The position numbers and the translations under genes were made by a program. The notes under the pieces are model-generated. The model did not search any database. It was not told the origin of the DNA and worked only from the letters and a program-made list of their open reading frames with translations. Of a stretch of 64,000 nucleotides of DNA, positions 62,017 to 64,000 are shown one piece after another (the stretch's first letter is position 1; each line of letters begins with the position of its first letter). The stretch is from Gammaproteobacteria bacterium. Lineage in GTDB: Bacteria; Pseudomonadota; Gammaproteobacteria; Burkholderiales; Gallionellaceae. The stretch covers positions 1-64,000 of the forward strand of contig JAHJNJ010000003.1 in the NCBI GenBank assembly GCA_018820925.1, given 5' to 3'.

Positions 62017-62023
62017 TAACTTA

Positions 62024-63949
62024 TTATTTGTCCTTCACTTCGGTGAACTCGGCATCGACCACATCGGCATCGTCTGCCTTGGCTTCGTTGCCGGGCTGGG
62101 CGCCGCCTTGCGCGGCCTGCGCCTTGGCCTGCTCGGCGGCGTACATCTTCTCGCCCAGTTTTTGCGCGGCCGTGGCCAGGGCTTCGGTCTTGGCGTCGAT
62201 GGCTTCCTTGTCGTCACCCTTCACCACCCCTTCGGCATCCTTCAGCGCGGCTTCGATGGCGGACTTCTCGTCGGCAGACAATTGCTCGCCGTATTCCTTC
62301 ATCGACTTGTTGGTGGAGTGGATCAGTGCGTCCAGCTGGTTGCGGGCGGTCACCAGTTCCATCGCCTTCTTGTCTTCGTCGGCGTGCGCCTCGGCGTCCG
62401 CCACCATGCGGTTGATCTCTTCCTCGCTCAAGCCGGAGCTGGCCTTGATGGTGATATTGGCTTCCTTGTTGGTGGCCTTGTCCTTGGCGCTCACGTGCAA
62501 AATGCCGTTGGCGTCGATGTTGAAGGTCACTTCGATCTGCGGCATGCCGCGCGGTGCGGGCGGGATGTCGGACAGGTTGAACTGGCCCAGGCTCTTGTTG
62601 CCGGACGACATCTCGCGCTCGCCTTGCAGCACGTGGATGGTCACGGCATTCTGGTTGTCTTCGGCGGTGGAGAACACTTGCGAAGCTTTTGTAGGAATCG
62701 TGGTGTTCTTCTTGATGAGCTTGGTCATCACGCCGCCCATGGTCTCGATACCCAGAGACAACGGCGTCACGTCCAGCAACAGCACGTCCTTCACTTCGCC
62801 CTGCAGCACGCCGCCCTGGATGGCCGCGCCGACCGCCACGGCTTCGTCCGGGTTCACGTCCTTGCGCGCTTCCTTGCCGAAGAACGCCTTGACCTTCTCC
62901 TGCACCATCGGCATGCGCGTCTGGCCACCGACCAGGATCACGTCGGCGATGTCGGCATTCGACACGCCTGCATCCTTCATCGCGATCTTGCACGGCTCGA
63001 TGGTGCGCGCGACCAGGTCTTCCACGATGCTTTCCAGCTTGGCGCGGGTGATCTTCACGGCCAGGTGTTTCGGGCCGGTCGCGTCTGCAGTGATGTAGGG
63101 CAGGTTCACTTCGGTCTGCTGTGCGGAAGACAGTTCGATCTTGGCTTTTTCCGCCGCGTCCTTCAGGCGTTGCAAGGCCAGCATGTCCTTCTTCAGGTCA
63201 ACGCCGCTTTCCTTCTTGAATTCTTCCACCAGGAACTCGATCACGCGCATGTCGAAGTCTTCGCCGCCCAGGAAGGTGTCGCCATTGGTGGACAACACTT
63301 CGAACTGGTGTTCGCCGTCGATTTCGGCGATGTCGATGATGGAGATGTCGAACGTGCCGCCGCCCAGGTCATACACCGCGATCTTGCGGTCGCCTTCCTG
63401 CTTGTCCAGGCCGAAAGCCAGTGCGGCTGCGGTCGGTTCGTTGATGATGCGCTTCACGTCCAGACCGGCGATGCGACCGGCGTCCTTGGTGGCCTGGCGC
63501 TGCGAGTCGTTGAAGTAGGCCGGAACGGTGATGACGGCTTCGGTGACGGGCTCGCCCAGGTAGTCCTCGGCGGTCTTCTTCATCTTGGCCAGCACTTGCG
63601 CGGAGATTTCCGGTGCGGAGATTTCCTTGTCGCGCACCTTCACCCATGCGTCGCCGTTCTTGGCCTTGACGATGGTGTAGGGAACCATGTTGATGTCTTT
63701 CTGCACCATCGGCTCCTCGAAACGGCGGCCGATCAGGCGCTTCACGCCGTACAGGGTGTTCTTGGGGTTGGTTACGGCCTGACGTTTGGCGGGCGCGCCC
63801 ACCAGCACTTCACCATCTTCCATGTAGGCGATGATGGACGGTGTCGTGCGCGTGCCTTCCGCGTTCTCGATCACCTTGGTCTTGCCGTTTTCCATGATGG
63901 CCACGCAGGAGTTGGTCGTGCCCAGGTCAATGCCGATAATCTTTCCCAT
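62024..63949 (-). CDS. dnaK: Chaperone protein DnaK
   Basis: 641-residue Hsp70. The ATPase domain starts [20 protein letters not shown] and includes [16 protein letters not shown] and [13 protein letters not shown]. The substrate-binding domain holds [20 protein letters not shown] and the tail ends [10 protein letters not shown]. Length and motifs are normal. dnaJ follows after a 225-bp repeat-filled spacer, unusually long for this pair. grpE is expected upstream beyond the window edge; the 51 bp before the start show an AAAGGAAAG ribosome site but no sigma-32 promoter. Confidence 0.98.
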   Translation of the reverse strand: MGKIIGIDLGTTNSCVAIMENGKTKVIENAEGTRTTPSIIAYMEDGEVLVGAPAKRQAVTNPKNTLYGVKRLIGRRFEEPMVQKDINMVPYTIVKAKNGDAWVKVRDKEISAPEISAQVLAKMKKTAEDYLGEPVTEAVITVPAYFNDSQRQATKDAGRIAGLDVKRIINEPTAAALAFGLDKQEGDRKIAVYDLGGGTFDISIIDIAEIDGEHQFEVLSTNGDTFLGGEDFDMRVIEFLVEEFKKESGVDLKKDMLALQRLKDAAEKAKIELSSAQQTEVNLPYITADATGPKHLAVKITRAKLESIVEDLVARTIEPCKIAMKDAGVSNADIADVILVGGQTRMPMVQEKVKAFFGKEARKDVNPDEAVAVGAAIQGGVLQGEVKDVLLLDVTPLSLGIETMGGVMTKLIKKNTTIPTKASQVFSTAEDNQNAVTIHVLQGEREMSSGNKSLGQFNLSDIPPAPRGMPQIEVTFNIDANGILHVSAKDKATNKEANITIKASSGLSEEEINRMVADAEAHADEDKKAMELVTARNQLDALIHSTNKSMKEYGEQLSADEKSAIEAALKDAEGVVKGDDKEAIDAKTEALATAAQKLGEKMYAAEQAKAQAAQGGAQPGNEAKADDADVVDAEFTEVKDK

Positions 63950-64000
63950 GATGCTTTCCTTTCAGTTGAATTCGTCAGTGTTGAATACTGTTACTGCCTT

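Overview
The window is a continuous stretch of a GC-rich, gene-dense chromosome. Gene content and order (dusB-fis-purH-purD, moxR-DUF58-tgpA, dnaK-dnaJ, purD-tsaC-hemF, ubiquinone hydroxylase, family-4 UDG) point to a betaproteobacterium. A sulfide:quinone-oxidoreductase-like enzyme and many c-di-GMP proteins suggest a chemolithotroph of the Gallionellaceae/Nitrosomonadales type, but this lineage is an inference. No rRNA, tRNA, CRISPR array, prophage or intact insertion sequence was recognised.

Layout. 1-6105: end of ispF, then a tightly overlapping run tsaB-rimI-udg and a four-domain membrane diguanylate cyclase, followed by a response-regulator diguanylate cyclase. 6120-11805 (minus): queD, then moxR-DUF58-tgpA split by a hicA/hicB-like toxin-antitoxin pair, a frameshifted GIY-YIG gene and an Mth938-like gene. 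11928-16147: alaA-hom-thrC. 16411-21408: a Slam-like outer-membrane translocon, a FecR-plus-barrel candidate cargo and a GT41 (OGT-like) glycosyltransferase. 21504-26470: AEC transporter, methyltransferases, a diguanylate cyclase, trxC and nadC. 26518-30259: clpB behind a near-consensus sigma-32 promoter, then a small membrane protein and a methyltransferase. 30331-32594: a probable sigma-54-controlled cluster (NifX-like protein, uncharacterised protein, group II truncated globin, haem-binding lipoprotein). 32778-37099: small proteins, YjbQ, a thioredoxin-fold/HEAT protein, and an ankyrin-repeat adenylate cyclase preceded by a c-di-GMP-I riboswitch. 37268-41897: SQR-like gene plus a 53-residue companion, AsmA, RlmN-like. 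42268-50114: outer-membrane protein, truncated sensor, FAH hydrolase, S24 protein, CRP-EAL phosphodiesterase, DUF4149, dsbC, Ubi hydroxylase. 50211-58245: dusB-fis-purH, a three-gene insertion, purD-tsaC-hemF and a methyltransferase. 58264-63949 (minus): dnaK, dnaJ, lemA, an outer-membrane protein and a GIDE/EF-hand protein.

Two themes connect the genes. First, second-messenger signalling is dense: three GGDEF proteins, one EAL protein, one output-less sensor and a c-di-GMP riboswitch. The riboswitch sits in front of an adenylate cyclase, while the EAL phosphodiesterase carries a cyclic-nucleotide-binding domain with an intact phosphate cassette. The window therefore encodes parts for cross-talk in both directions between c-di-GMP and cAMP. 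Second, the chromosome is sprinkled with at least four families of palindromic repeats (REP/REPIN-like). Several have entered genes or their boundaries: the linker of the uracil-DNA glycosylase, the C-terminus of TsaB, the stop codon of alaA, and the whole dnaK-dnaJ spacer, where a repeat abuts the dnaJ start codon.

The strongest candidates for undescribed biology are the riboswitch-controlled adenylate cyclase, the Slam/FecR-barrel/OGT cluster and the sigma-54 globin cluster.
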